Source: Sweltsa coloradensis (lineage: Eukaryota > Arthropoda > Insecta > Plecoptera > Chloroperlidae). Taken from it: DNA of 64,000 bases. The position numbers were made by a program, and so were the translations under genes. Position 1 is the first letter of the stretch, and each line of letters starts with the position of its first letter. The notes beneath the pieces were generated by a model, which was given only the letters and a program-made list of their open reading frames with translations, had not been told where the DNA came from and did no database searches. This document shows positions 12,201-21,180 of this stretch, piece by piece. Where the stretch lies: NCBI GenBank assembly GCA_024449915.1, contig JAMZAV010000765.1, positions 482,619 to 546,618 on the forward strand, written 5' to 3'.

Positions 12201-15200
12201 TCTGGCTAAGTCACATGAAAAATGTTCATTCTGGGATAAAATGATTCAATGAATAATGAAAATCAATAGTATTAATGTAAATTTATACCCCTGGGTATTT
12301 TATTTTATAGGGTATTGCACTAGGTACGAATTGAATATTAACAAGACAAATTAAAAGTTCATTCTAGAATAAAATATAGTAGGCCTACACTGATACTATA
12401 CTAATGTGAATTTATAATGAATGTATTTTATGGGAGCCCACTCGGGATAATAGTACAATGTCTATGATTAAGGTACAATGACGTAATGTGAAGTTATAAA
12501 GATGCCTATGAAGATTGTATAGGGAATTGCATTATATACATGAAATTGAATATATTATAGTTTATAGGCCATATTGTGAAACTGAAATGTATTGTGAAAT
12601 GTATTGTGAAATGAATTGTAAAAATAGCAATTTGCTAAATAAAAAGAAATACTACTAGGCTACTACTATAACTGAATATTATTATGAATTTACTTGGTTT
12701 TAGGCCGCGGAAAGTAGTTTCTGGACTTATTTAATCACTTTTAGTTTGCTTGAATCGGTCGTTTTGGTACTAGTTCAGTTGGTGCGGTCCAACTTTTCAA
12801 CACTGTTTTTTCAAAGAAAACAATAAAAAACAACTTCAAATGAGAAATAAATAAAGAACTCATTATTAACGATTTATTTTTACTAATCACTCTGAAAATA
12901 TACCAATTATATAGATGAGTGAACACAGATTGAACACAAACACTCGCTCATTTCACTGTCATTTGGTCGCCATGTTTGCTATTTACGTCTTGATGTTACT
13001 TACTAGGTTTACCAACCTTTTTCACTAAAATACTTCACCTAAAAAGCCGTTAACGTCGCTATTTTTAACATACCGGTAAATGACTTTCACCACAAAAGGA
13101 CTTAAATGTTTAAAATAGCGACGTTAAAGGTTTTGAAGTTTTTTTTGTTACTATAACAGCAAAAACGTGATGATTTTATTTTGGATTTTTTTATTATGTT
13201 CTTGTAAGGTTATTTGCAGTGAGCACAAAATCTCAGCAGGTAGGCCTAGGCCTACTCCTCGCTACGTTTTTTCATGTTTTTTGTTTGGAAATTGTCAGTA
13301 AAAGTGGGTTTCCGCGTGTTTATTTCTAATTTACTAGTGATTTTACATGGTTTTGAACAACAACAAAAAAAATTGGTGCAATATTAGCCATTCCGTCATA
13401 CTACCCTTGTTCCGCAGTAGGGTTGTGTGTAGGCCTCCCGATACGGTAATTTTTTTTTTTTAGATGTCTACTTTAAATTAAAAAGTGGGGCCTACAGAAT
13501 GTACGGCAGCTTCCTAAGTAGGTGAGCCACAAGTGTAGCAAATGGCGCAGCATGATCATCACCTATAAAATCGCCAACTTTGGTTGCGCCATTTGCCATA
13601 TGTTGTGTGAATCCCAGTTCCCTGATTGGCCCAAAACCTATTTGCCCACAGAAGTAAGGTACAGGCTAGCCCTAGACCTACAATTAACGGTAAATAGATT
13701 AGGCCTACAAATCTAACTCCTTTGTAGGCCAAGGCTTAAAAATTTCTATTCCACGTTTGTTTGTGACGTACTGTTTCAAGAGTCTCGTGTTGAAATTAAT
13801 TACAACAACTTAAACTGCCTAAAACACAGTCACATCTTACAAAGACTACAAAATGTGGCATTGTCTTGAGGCCTAGCCTAAAGTCGTGTTTACACTTTTG
13901 CGTTGACCAATCATTTTTATATTATTTATAAATAATATTATTATTATTGATTCATAGCAGTTGTCGAAAAAGTTTGCCCCGACTGGGGTTCGAACCCAGA
14001 ATAATAACTATGTCCTTAAAGCTGGCTTATGCTTTAAAAAAACCTAATATTAATATTATTATTATTATTATTAAAACATTTGCGCTTTGTGCCCCCCCCC
14101 CTCCCCTTAACCTACTTTTCCCCTTGTTATTGTTTAAAAGTTGGGGGCTACCAAACCAACCAAAGAAGTACGGTACCGCAATCTGCCATACTGCGTTGTG
14201 ATGTTTGAAGCTAGGCCTATTGGCCTAGTTAGGTGGTAGGCCTATCGTCGATGACCGTACGACTGATTTTGCACTAGGCCTATAGTAATACGGCTGACTG
14301 TACGACTGACTATCCACTCCGAACTAGAAAACACATGATAACACGAAAAATGTCAACTGTGGGACTGTGGGCATATGAAAGAAAGAACAAAAAAAATTGA
14401 TTTGTATGAGCCTAGGCCTACGCATTGGTTTAGTTTAAACTAAAAAATAACAAGTTAGATCGGTAATTATGCAGTATAGCCCTAGGCCTAGCCTACCGCC
14501 GCACACAAAAAACATCATTAATAACACTAATTTTGTCTAAAAGTAGGGGGGGGGGGGCGTGAAGCCTTTTGTTGCCGTGGTCAGTTTGGGCCACCCCCAC
14601 GGCGCTTCGCGCCTCTCCACTAACCTACTTTTGGGTGCGGCGGTTTTGTTTGTTTATTTAGATTAGAGACATGCGTCAACCGTTAAGCGGCGGTCACACG
14701 ATTGAGAAAATCGCGCGAGTTTATTACCATCCTTGTCACACGACAGACAATGAAGGTAACAATAACGCCATCTATTGGTGTTCACTGGTCACGTGTTATG
14801 GTAGTGGATTCTGATTGGCTCTCGCTAGGGCCTACCTCGACTCGCTAGGAAGTTGAACAAGCTGGACATTTTTCGTGGCGACTGGCTTACTGTCCGACAG
14901 GGAGGCGGTGAGTTCCATGTAAATAAGTACAGGGCTACTCACTCCCAGAGAGTTACTCGCGCGATTTTCTCGATCGTCTGACAGAGGCGCTTTAGGTCAT
15001 AATGCACCACTCTAACCTAGGGGGGGGGACCATGCTGGTCAGGCAGGGGTGTTCTCACGTCGCGGTCGTTCGTCGTGTCATTGTCGTCATCGTCGTCGAG
15101 GGGTCTTCAAGGGAAGGGGGCAAGGTCCCCGACGACGATGTAAGGCTACTGCTGCATAATTAGTTAGATATAGCTAGGACCTAGGCTGGCCACGGTCGCC

Positions 15201-15471
15201 TAGGCTAGGCCTAGGCTAGGGGCCCAGGCTAGCCTAGGCCTAGCCCTACCCTAGGCCTAGGCCTAGTAGGCCTACCCGTAGAACCTGTCCGCGGGTCTCC
15301 ATAGTCTAGGCCTAGCTAGGCGGAGGCCCAACGCCTTCCATATTAGAGTGCAAAAATTAGGATTCAGCGATGAATCACAAATCTTCTTACCAATCCATCC
15401 ATTTGGACGAAAGCAATGGTGGAATCATTTTCCTGCTGGACCCGTCTACCATGACTTCTTCCACTCGCCAT
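81..15471 (-). CDS. EIF3H: EIF3H gene, five coding exons, C-terminus cut off by window edge
   Basis: The gene encodes subunit h of eukaryotic translation initiation factor 3, the cytoplasmic complex that helps load the 40S ribosome on mRNA. Coding exons on the minus strand are 15391-15471, 10903-11056, 1702-1869, 407-656 and 81-216. Joined, they give 263 codons with every split codon restored and GT-AG at every intron. The product has the inactive MPN domain of the family (exons 1 to 4), including [34 protein letters not shown] and LKAYRLTP, then [11 protein letters not shown] and the coiled-coil stretch [17 protein letters not shown]. Vertebrate eIF3h is about 350 residues, so roughly 90 C-terminal residues lie outside the window. 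The 4.3-kb and 9-kb introns are full of transposons. I see no stop or frameshift in the exons. The family assignment is firm. Confidence 0.95.
407..656 (-). CDS. EIF3H: EIF3H coding exon 4 (end of MPN domain)
   Basis: Acceptor CAG at 657-659, donor GTAAGT at 401-406. The exon encodes [20 protein letters not shown], then [36 protein letters not shown] and FLDLGT. Two bases complete an Asp codon left by exon 3 and two bases (GC) are passed to exon 5. The blocks line up in order with eIF3h of other animals. Confidence 0.95.
657..1701. other. EIF3H intron 4, no gene seen
   Basis: About 1 kb of AT-rich intron. The only structure noted is the short inverted repeat at 693-842, listed separately. 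Confidence 0.6.
693..842. repeat. small inverted-repeat element (MITE-like)
   Basis: The left end reads GGGTACGTTCTGAATGTTGC and the reverse complement of the right end reads GGGTACGTTCCGTATAATGC, an imperfect 20-bp terminal inverted repeat around a GC-richer core. I could not define a target duplication. Confidence 0.4.
1702..1869 (-). CDS. EIF3H: EIF3H coding exon 3 (MPN core)
   Basis: Acceptor TTTACAG at 1870-1876, donor GTAGGT just below 1702. The exon encodes [20 protein letters not shown] then [11 protein letters not shown] and [17 protein letters not shown]. This is the heart of the MPN fold. The family is known to lack isopeptidase activity and to act as a scaffold in eIF3. Phase 2 in and one base out match exons 2 and 4. 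Confidence 0.96.
2554..3309 (+). mobile_element. Helentron-associated element A1 (HINE-like)
   Basis: It starts TTGGATGAGC and ends with GCTCATCCA, a hairpin (AACGC ... GCGTT) and CCTAG followed by T. A unit beginning AGTGCGATATTTTCG occurs at 2792 and again at 2966, so the core is a tandem repeat of about 174 bp. No coding potential. The end structure matches HINE or DINE-1 type elements, which rely on Helentron proteins made elsewhere. Confidence 0.75.
3511..4093 (-). mobile_element. Helentron-associated element A2, chimeric 3' end
   Basis: Read on the minus strand it starts TTGGATGAGC near 4093 and has the A-type core. Its terminus carries GAAGCTTCCTAG, as in the B subfamily, joined to the A-type sequence next to the inner inverted repeat. 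It faces A1 with about 200 bp between them. Confidence 0.72.
4449..4884. mobile_element. hAT-like MITE with ATCGATA-rich ends
   Basis: The ends are TAGGGCAGGGC and, inverted, TAGTGCTGGGC. The flanks are TTTTTTAC and ATTTTTAC, an 8-bp target duplication with one mismatch, typical of hAT. The interior has repeated ATCGATATCATATCGA-like palindromes. A second copy, broken by later insertions, starts at 7591. Confidence 0.65.
5060..5560 (-). repeat. two copies of a hAT-type end with GC hairpin
   Basis: Near 5087-5125 and 5510-5565 the sequence has a GC stem (CGCCCGCCGGGCG and CTCGCCCGGAGGGCGAG) followed by a stretch ending TCGAGCC. Inverted, the second end begins CAGGGCTCGAA, a common hAT terminus. 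Both face the same way, so they may belong to two separate insertions. Confidence 0.4.
5168..5410 (+). pseudogene. hAT transposase N-terminal zinc-finger remnant
   Basis: The frame from 5168 reads through 80 codons with one in-frame TAG at 5279-5281. The region after it, [20 protein letters not shown] then FVKGSQILR, resembles the TTF/BED-type zinc finger in hAT transposases of the ZNF862 or KIAA1586 type (a 'MFC..C' pair before 'FVKGS'). It is a short dead fragment; the rest of the transposase is absent. Confidence 0.5.
5566..6470. other. EIF3H intron 2, no recognised feature
   Basis: I see no exon, RNA gene or clear repeat end here. Short open frames on both strands lack similarity to anything I know. 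Confidence 0.5.
6474..6505 (-). repeat. tRNA-like 3' arm (SINE fragment)
   Basis: The minus strand reads GGTTCGATCCCCAGTCGGGG, a T-arm plus 3' acceptor strand. The same block occurs at 13974-14000. No complete cloverleaf can be drawn, so these are probably SINE heads or tRNA pseudogene pieces. Confidence 0.45.
6636..6895 (+). repeat. retroposon fragment X, copy 1, CAATCAAT tail
   Basis: About 260 bp nearly identical to 11425-11682, including CTCGATTAGCCAAGTTGCAT and TATGAGACGTTAAGCAATAT, ending in a short CAATCAATCA tail. A simple 3' tail with a shared 3' end suggests a LINE or SINE 3' end. Open frames across it are by-products of GAC/GTC-rich sequence. Confidence 0.55.
7003..7115 (-). repeat. 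SINE-like repeat Y, copy 1
   Basis: Contains CTGATTTTCAGTGGGGGAC and CCCCGACGCAATCGACG, and is matched at 19896-20010. On the plus strand it is preceded by AAATAAATAAAT, which would be the 3' tail of a minus-strand retroposon. Confidence 0.45.
7857..8608 (+). mobile_element. Helentron-associated element A3
   Basis: A complete A-type copy: start TTGGATGAGC, core units at about 8095 and 8271 (176-bp spacing), inner inverted repeat GCTCATCCA, hairpin, CCTAG then T. It sits inside the foldback element and is therefore younger than it. Confidence 0.75.
8618..8881. other. poly-C tract and degenerate foldback modules
   Basis: A run of 14 C is followed by copies of the CTGGCAGCAG motif and CCAACCCCCCCTGCC. 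This looks like rearranged material from the surrounding foldback element. Confidence 0.4.
9267..9898. mobile_element. near-perfect long palindrome with TTAA ends
   Basis: The two halves, each about 310 bp, are near-exact reverse complements with a few single-base differences and a very short spacer near 9583. Ends are TTAAGGCTATTCCACCGCG and its inverse, so the element has TTAA on both sides. TTAA targets are used by piggyBac and Kolobok transposons; I cannot choose between them. Transcripts would fold into one long hairpin. The 136-codon frame inside is a by-product of the symmetry. Confidence 0.8.
9899..10207. other. EIF3H intron 2, no recognised feature
   Basis: AT-rich intron with scattered TAGGCCTA motifs; nothing else seen. 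Confidence 0.5.
10206..10361. repeat. inverted repeat, arms of about 28 bp
   Basis: The left arm contains GAATTAGATGGTTCAATGTT; the right arm contains AACATTGAACCGTCTAATTC. They pair with few mismatches around a loop of about 80 bases. It could be a small MITE or a hairpin. I see no basis to call it a microRNA. Confidence 0.5.
10903..11056 (-). CDS. EIF3H: EIF3H coding exon 2 (MPN start)
   Basis: Acceptor TTCTAG at 11057-11062, donor GTAGGC at 10897-10902. It encodes [16 protein letters not shown], then [20 protein letters not shown] and KHNEEGMDE. Phase 0 in (51 codons) and one base out, which pairs with the two bases of exon 3 to make Glu. The motif [10 protein letters not shown] is a hallmark of eIF3h. 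Confidence 0.96.
11425..11682 (+). repeat. retroposon fragment X, copy 2
   Basis: Near-identical to 6636-6895, same orientation, ending CAATATCCAATCAATT. The GC-rich stretch just upstream (11275-11400) contains GGGGCAAAGCCCC hairpins and may be part of the same element. Confidence 0.55.
11683..12107. other. EIF3H intron 1, A-rich tract
   Basis: Contains AATAAATTTAATAAAT repeats and a run of about 20 A near 11940-11959, followed by TAGGCCTAGG. No gene seen. Confidence 0.5.
12108..13417. mobile_element. candidate DNA transposon with imperfect inverted ends
   Basis: The left end (CAGTAGGGGGTATAAGGGTA, then TTTGACGGAA) and the inverse of the right end (CTGCGGAACAAGGGTAGTA, then TGACGGAA) share AAGGGTA and TGACGGAA in the same order. 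The interior has no transposase frame. The boundary call is tentative. Confidence 0.35.
13051..13126. repeat. 20-bp inverted repeat
   Basis: TAACGTCGCTATTTTTAACA at 13051-13070 pairs with TGTTTAAAATAGCGACGTTA at 13107-13126 with one mismatch, around a 36-base loop that itself contains ACCGGT. Confidence 0.55.
13425..14683. other. EIF3H intron 1, simple repeats and tRNA-like piece
   Basis: Holds a tRNA-like 3' arm on the minus strand near 13974-14000 (GGTTCGAACCCCAGTCGGGG), a TTA run at about 14049-14071, a C run at 14091-14101 and a G run near 14546-14557. No exon seen. Confidence 0.45.
14684..14993. mobile_element. MITE with TCGCGCGA-type inverted ends
   Basis: The left end is TAAGCGGCGGTCACACGATT followed by GAGAAAATCGCGCGAG; the inverted right end has TAAAGCGCC then GATCGAGAAAATCGCGCGAG. 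About 310 bp, non-coding. The superfamily is unclear. Confidence 0.55.
15044..15140 (-). repeat. retroposon fragment X, copy 3 (partial, degraded)
   Basis: The inverse of this stretch resembles the GGGGAAC...CCCTTCCC...GACGACAATGACA part of copies 1 and 2. The match is patchy. Confidence 0.35.
15170..15320. repeat. dense TAGGCCTAGG tract
   Basis: CCTAGG, TAGGCC and CTAGGC motifs are packed almost end to end next to EIF3H exon 1. Similar tracts occur at 22800-23420 and 31010-31460. The motif is also scattered singly all over the window. Confidence 0.6.
15391..15471 (-). CDS. EIF3H: EIF3H coding exon 1 with start codon
   Basis: ATG at 15471-15469 opens [20 protein letters not shown] followed by FVQMDGL, 27 codons, ending in phase 0 at a GTAAGA donor (15385-15390). 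The Val-Gln-x-Asp-Gly-Leu block is the start of the MPN domain in other eIF3h proteins, and the short basic leader beginning MAS is also usual for the family. Joins directly to exon 2 (AVMKMVKH). Confidence 0.93.
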
Positions 15472-15720
15472 GTTGAACACTTGACTTGACAAGTTGACTT
15501 CCTTCGAGTGCGTTCCGTTACCTGCTGGACGTACTGAACCAGTAGCCAGCTTTACTGTAACCGTTCCGTTAACTGCTGTCAGCTGTGTGCTGAGCGTCCG
15601 TAAATTGCTGGCCCGCGCCTTTCAGTAACTGGAAGCAAGGTCCTCTAGACCCCGCCAACCTGGCGGAGGCTCGTCTAACTCGCTCGTGTGGCCACTAGGT
15701 TAGGTCGTCGCAACCCTTTC
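15472..15720 (-). promoter_or_regulatory. probable EIF3H 5' UTR and promoter region
   Basis: The region immediately upstream of the EIF3H start is less AT-rich than its surroundings, with several CG dinucleotides and no TATA box that I can see, as expected for a housekeeping promoter. The transcription start cannot be set from sequence alone. Confidence 0.4.
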
Positions 15721-16046
15721 CACAATGTATAGAAAGCCATATTGGTAAACATCCCACGAGAAAATAGAGGGAATTTAAAAAATCAAAGTGAACGCGCGCC
15801 CTAAAACTTGACCACAAAATGACGATGTAGGGGCCCCAGAAAAGAATCGCGTGCATTCGAGATAATAAAATTGACAACCCAATAAAAATGAAGCTAGTAA
15901 TTGTTGTGATGTAATTAAAAAAATTAAATAATATTAAATCCCCTATGTTATAGCTTTGGGTTTGTATAGTGTGATGTGTAGGATATCCATGAGCAATTTA
16001 TCTTACGATTTTGAAATCTTTTTTCCCAAAAGCCTGTTTCTGATAA
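15721..16046. other. intergenic, no recognised feature
   Basis: AT-rich spacer upstream of EIF3H; no gene seen. Confidence 0.4.
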
Positions 16047-17439
16047 TTGGATGAGCGTAGGCGAGCGAAGCGAAGATTTCATTTCACTACACAGGAGAAA
16101 AAAACCCGGGAATGTTTTTTTTTCATTTTTTCGTATTTTGTCTCTCAACTAACACGTTTCCCGGGCCCTAAACCGATATTTCCAATTGCGCTAAAAATTA
16201 ATGGAGGCCTTCGAAATCTCTGAACTCAGAACTCCCACGTTTTTGAGCGCAATCAATCGAAAAAAAATGTTCTCATGAAAATCGCAATTTTACGATTTTT
16301 TTCATTTTTAAAAAAACTTTCTGCGACTTATAACACCTACATGCTTTACCCGATGGAAATGATTTTTTCACGGGAACCTTAATTTTATGAATTCATATAT
16401 TCGTGTGAAATTTGAGCGCAATCGAAAAATTTTTTCTTATGAAAATTGCAAATTTGTGATTTTTTAATTTTTAAAAACATTTCTTTGACATAAATAACCC
16501 CACATGCTTTATTTGATTGTAATAATTTTTCACAGAATCTTAATTTTATAGATTTATATATTCGTGTGAAATTGATCGCAATCAAACAATTATTTCTCAT
16601 AATAATTGAAATTTTTACGATTTAAACAACGTTTTGATAAAAATGCTAAGGCTTTTAAATTTTCATTTATTTTTAAAAAGTGAAAGGTGTTTTAGATTTA
16701 AAAAACAATACATCTAAAAAATTCACTAGACGGATTTTATAATTTTCGTTTTGTTTGATAAATATGATTTTTTCCCTTTTCATTGTTGGAAAATGTATAT
16801 TTTTTGTAACAAATCTATAAATTTTCCCATATTTAAATTTAAAAAACGTAAATTCATCAAACATTTGTCTAATAAATTTTTCAGAATAAGACTTGTGAGC
16901 ATATCAAAAAAGAAATTATACGGAACTTAAATCCTACTAAAAATTATATTAAACTGTAGAAGAAGTAGGAAAAAATGCTAGAATAAAAGTTTTGAGATAA
17001 TAGCATAAAAGTTTTTTTTATGTTGTTTTTTTTTTGGTAAATTTGAGTGTAACATAGCAAGGTTCAGTTTGTTTGTTTTTTTTTACAGGAATTCACTGAG
17101 CCTTTATAACCAGTTAATCTAGGCTTCTTTAAAATTGACTAAAAATGTTATAAATAACACTCTATACAGCCCTAGATTAGGCCAAATATCAGTACTGGTA
17201 AGCCATTTTCCATGTAAAATAGCATACAGTGCTCAAGAAAAAAAAATCATTTTATGCTTTTAGCATTATATCAGATAAATAAATTTATGTATCATTAAAT
17301 AAAAAAGTAAACTTAAAAGCAATGAAAACAATAAAATTGCAAAATTTCTGGTTTTTCATACAGTTTCAGTGAAACAACCCCTTAAACAATTTCGCTCATC
17401 CAACAACGCGCCTGAAAAAGCGTTTGCGAAGCTTCCTAG
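16047..17439 (+). mobile_element. Helentron-associated element B1, longest copy
   Basis: Start TTGGATGAGCG, end CGCTCATCCAACAACGCG then CGTTTGCG and GCTTCCTAG followed by T. The 11-bp inner repeats are exact inverses. The core has tandem units marked by GAGCGCAATCGAAAAATT, then about 700 bp of AT-rich sequence not found in the other copies. Confidence 0.75.
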
Positions 17440-17699
17440 TTTATTACCAACATGCCTTGTGCCCAAAACAACACATGTGATAATAATAGTGTCTACACAT
17501 AATCAAAAACACTAGTAAATGACGGTATTTTTCAAGGTGGCGGGGTGAAAAATTACTAGGGCGCGAGAAAAAGCGAAATTTTAAAGGAAAAAGACGACAT
17601 GTCCAAACATAACCACTATATGACTTTTTATAGGGCATTCATCCTTTATTTTCTAACGTGGTAATTTAAAGTCGGTTGACCGCCTTTTAGGGGGTTTTT

Positions 17700-19480
17700 G
17701 GTAATAAAATCATAGTATGCCCCAAAATGCGTGAAAATAAATAGTTAATAAATTCCCGCTCTAAAAATAGGCACCAAAAATGGCTTCTAAATTTGCTTTT
17801 CCCCCCCAAGGAAACCCAAAATAGAGGGTTAGGGCGGGTCCCCCGCTAGGCGGAGACCCCGCAGACCTTTTACCCGGGAAGTGCCTGGAGGTTTCTCCCC
17901 TCAGTATCGCCAGTAAACCAGCTAGGGGTCATGGGGGCCCGGGGAAATTTTCAGTTTGGGTTCCCCCAAAACAAAAAAATTTTCTTTATTTTTTTCCCGA
18001 AAAAATGAGATTTTTTGATATTGTTTCTGGAATAAAAAAAAGACAATAAAAATTCGGAAGGGGCCCAAGAAATTTTTTGCGAGCTTAAAATTCCCTTTTT
18101 TTAAATTTAAAAACTTGAAAATTTAAAGGGTCGATGGAAATTTTGGCCTAGGCCCCAGGGTAGATGGGGGCTTTTAAATATTCCGCCAAAGAAAAAATTT
18201 TTTTTTAAAACCAAAAACCGAGAATTTAAAAAGTGAAATTTTTCATTTCCTTCAAGTTTAAACCCCAAAATTTAAATTTAAAATCATGTTTTAAAATTTA
18301 CTGAAAGATTATTTTTCGACAGCTTTCAGTGTTTGTGCTGGATGTTTTACTGGGAACCATTTCCGGGTTTTTAGGCCCTTTCTGACCGCGAAAGGGGTAG
18401 CACTGGGGTTTTCCCCCCCCCCCCTGTTTAGAGCCAGCAGTTATCGGAACGCACTCGCCCTTGGGCTTTCTCAGGACTTGCTTGTCTGACCAAACCCCCG
18501 GTAAAAAACAGAATCAAGAAAGGGGGGCGATAGGAAACGGAAACACCGGGCCCAAAGGGGGGGAAAGCTCCATAAACAAGGGGGGCGGCCAAAAAACCCT
18601 CGCCAAAAAATTTTTTCAAAATTTTACAGGAATAACGTTCAAAAACCCGAAAAATAAAATTGCAATTTTTTAACAAACTTTTGCCTTTGAATAAAGCCCG
18701 GCTTTTAAAAGATGATTTACAGAATAGAAAAATTAAAAATTCGGTTTATTTTTGGGAAAACAAGTAAAAAAAAATAAATTTAAATTCAATATGGTTTTTC
18801 AGTCACTAGGCGGGAGCCATTTTCTTCTTTTTAAAATGGAAGCCTGTCTTCTTTAAACGGAAGTTTTTTAAAAAAAATTTTTTTTTTTAAAAATCCCAAA
18901 AAAAACCGGAAATTTTTTCCGGTTTAAAAATATAACTTAAAAATATTTATTTTATATATAATACCAAAATTAATATATAAATTTTATATAATATTATTTT
19001 ATAAAAAAAAAAAAAAAAAAAAAAGAATTTTTTAAAAGTGAAAAATTTTAAAAATTTTTTTACCAACATATATATATACCCAAAAGGGTTTTTTGTTTAA
19101 ATTAAAAAAAATTTGTTAATTTAATAGGGGTTTTTATAAATTTTAAAAAAAACAAAAAGGGGAAAACATTTTTATATATTTATTTTTATAAATTTTAAAA
19201 TATATATATTTTAAAAAAAAAATTTTAAAAGTAGAAAAATTATAAATAATTTTTTTAAAATACAAAATTTTAAAATACCAAAAAAGGGTTTTTCGTTTAA
19301 GTTAAAACATTCGTAAAAAAAATTATGGTTTAATTTAAATTTTTTAAAAAATTAAAAATTAATATAGATAATAATTTTTATATTGATCACCACGCCCTCC
19401 ATATATTTTCAAAAAGATTTTTAAAAAAGATTACAAAAGTGAATAATTTTTAAAAATATTTACACATACATATATATATA
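17700..19480. other. low-quality patch with homopolymer noise
   Basis: Runs of A, T, G and C are stretched, GGGG and CCCC blocks occur inside AT-rich text, and 18780-19480 degenerates to A/T runs. It resembles unpolished long-read sequence. I see no reliable feature inside, and open frames here mean nothing. Confidence 0.6.
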
Positions 19481-19483
19481 CCA

Positions 19484-19565
19484 AAACACGCAGCCAAGCC
19501 GCGGTGCGCTCCAAACTCAGGCACCTTTCGAGGTGTCACCCAGCCGTCATGAAACGTGATGTGAA
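19484..19565 (-). repeat. repeat Z fragment, shared with 61474-61573
   Basis: On the minus strand it reads ATCACGTTTCATGACGGCT, then ACACCTCGAAAG, then GCGCACCGCGGCTTGGCTGC, matching in order the plus-strand copy near 61480-61572. Confidence 0.55.
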
Positions 19566-19845
19566 CTTAAATGAATTAATATATTTGTGGGAAATTTGAG
19601 CGCAATCGAAAATATATTTCTCATGAAAATCGCAATTTTACGATTTTTTTCTATTTTTAAAACATTTCTTCGCCGTATAACACCTACATTGCTTTATCCG
19701 ATTAAAATGATTTTTTAATAGAGCCTTAATTTTATGAATTAATATAATATGTATTCGTGTGAAATTTGAGCGCAATCGAAAAATTATTTCTCATAAAAAT
19801 CGACTCTTTCCGCTTTTTTCGTTTCTAAAATTACGCTCATCCATA
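19566..19845 (+). mobile_element. truncated B-type element
   Basis: Two core units (GAGCGCAATCGAAAA near 19599 and 19768, about 170 bp apart) followed by the inner repeat ACGCTCATCCAT. An inverted B-type terminus (CTAGGAAGCTTCGCAAACGC, 19846-19865) abuts directly. Confidence 0.55.
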
Positions 19846-19895
19846 CTAGGAAGCTTCGCAAACGCTTTAATAAACAAATAAATAATAAATAAATT

Positions 19896-20010
19896 ACCCA
19901 CTCAGTTATATAACTGATTTTCAGTGGGGGACTTTAAATCAAAGCGACCAAGCCAACCCTGTAGGCCCCGACGCAATCGACGAGTGAGCAATAACCAACC
20001 AAAGATCGAG
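19896..20010 (-). repeat. SINE-like repeat Y, copy 2
   Basis: Close match to 7003-7115, again preceded on the plus strand by AAATAAATAATAAATAAAT, the presumed tail. Confidence 0.45.
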
Positions 20011-20149
20011 GAATCAACGCTAGAATCAACAAGGGCGATTCAGCACAACTCTGAATTTATTATGTGCTCCGGCTCCAAAGTCACCGTTTACAAACTCCTA
20101 AGACAAGAACAGATGGACTTTAGTCCAAATAAGAAGTTAAAAAATTTCT

Positions 20150-20225
20150 GACTTTAGAGGGAATCGAACCCTGGACCTACTGCATTGGAAGCAGTTACGC
20201 TAACCACAAGACCAACGAGCCACAC
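20150..20225 (-). repeat. tRNA-like sequence (pseudogene or SINE head)
   Basis: The minus strand has GGCTCGTTGGTCTTGTGGTT, an A-box-like stretch, an anticodon-like hairpin (CTGC TTCCAAT GCAG) and GGTTCGATTCC as B box. The 5' strand GGCTCGT does not pair with the 3' end, so no acceptor stem forms. I therefore do not call a working tRNA. Confidence 0.5.
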
Positions 20226-20283
20226 AAAAGACTAACGAGCCACACACAAGACCAACCCCACACAACAAGACCAACGAGCCATA
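20205..20283. repeat. tandem copies of the tRNA-like 5' head
   Basis: The block ACAAGACCAACGAGCCACAC recurs with small changes three to four times up to 20283, so the 5' head of the adjacent tRNA-like unit has been tandemly duplicated. Confidence 0.6.
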
Positions 20284-20450
20284 TGAATTCATAAAATTAA
20301 GGTTCTGTGAAAAAATTATTACAATCGGACAAAGCATGTAGGTGTTAAGTCGAAAACATTTTTTTTAACTAGGAAGCTTTGCAAACGCTTTTTCAGGCGC
20401 GTTGTTGGATGAGCGTAATTGGTGCATTGAGCTGCCATGTGTTCGAATGC
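20284..20450 (-). mobile_element. B-type element fragments with inverted terminus
   Basis: A core piece (20284-20366) is followed by an inverted 3' end, CTAGG at 20369-20373, then GGATGAGCG and a tail (TAATTGGTGCATTGAGCTG) shared with copies at 35140 and 37022. Confidence 0.6.
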
Positions 20451-21180
20451 GAAAAGGCGAAATTACCTACCCGGTTGAGCGCGCTCTGATTCTCATGTCG
20501 TCGTCGTGAAAATTAAAACAATATTACCAAGCGTGTCTCGCAGGCCATAGCAATGGGAAAACGAAATTAATTTAAATACCATCTGCATAACACATGGCAG
20601 CTTGTAACGAAATGCCCTCTAGCTAATTATTTTGATGCCCGTATAACTGTAATAAATTTTCCGAAGGGGAATAAGGGCAATTAAATCGATCAATTGGAGT
20701 ATTATTGATTAATTCGAATAGTTAAATTATTAAAATATAGTAATAAAATCGCTTGCCATCATATTTGATAAGCAAAATGATCAATTGAGATGCTGTAAAT
20801 TAGGTATTCCAATCAATGGTTAATAACTAAGTGAATGAAGGGCAGTAAATGAGAGTTTTTGATAAATTAAACTATTTCAATATGTAGGTCTTGTAATGAC
20901 GAATCGAAATACGTTTGATTTGGATCAAAACAATGTTTAAAAAGAGAATAATTGAAGATATTGTATGAAATCTTGGCTATTCGAATAGCACTAGGTTAAG
21001 AAATCATGGACATTATGCCGCTTACGTGGGAATGCACAAGGGCGTACGTGCAGTTTTGGAGTAAACAACGGGGAATGTTGGTCGAGAAGAGCAAATAGGT
21101 GTTCAAAGTTAGATAAATATCATGAACAAGTCGTGGAGACCAGGGCTAAAATGACCAATGTTTAGTGTTTTCTACTTATG
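20451..21180. other. no clear feature
   Basis: AT-rich sequence with TTAATTCGAATAG-like motifs. It may be the 5' part of the LTR candidate ending near 22480, but I cannot place an LTR start. Confidence 0.3.

Noticed and set aside
20150..20225. functional tRNA gene
   Set aside because: A-box, B-box and an anticodon-like hairpin are present, but the ends do not pair into an acceptor stem and the 5' head is duplicated nearby.
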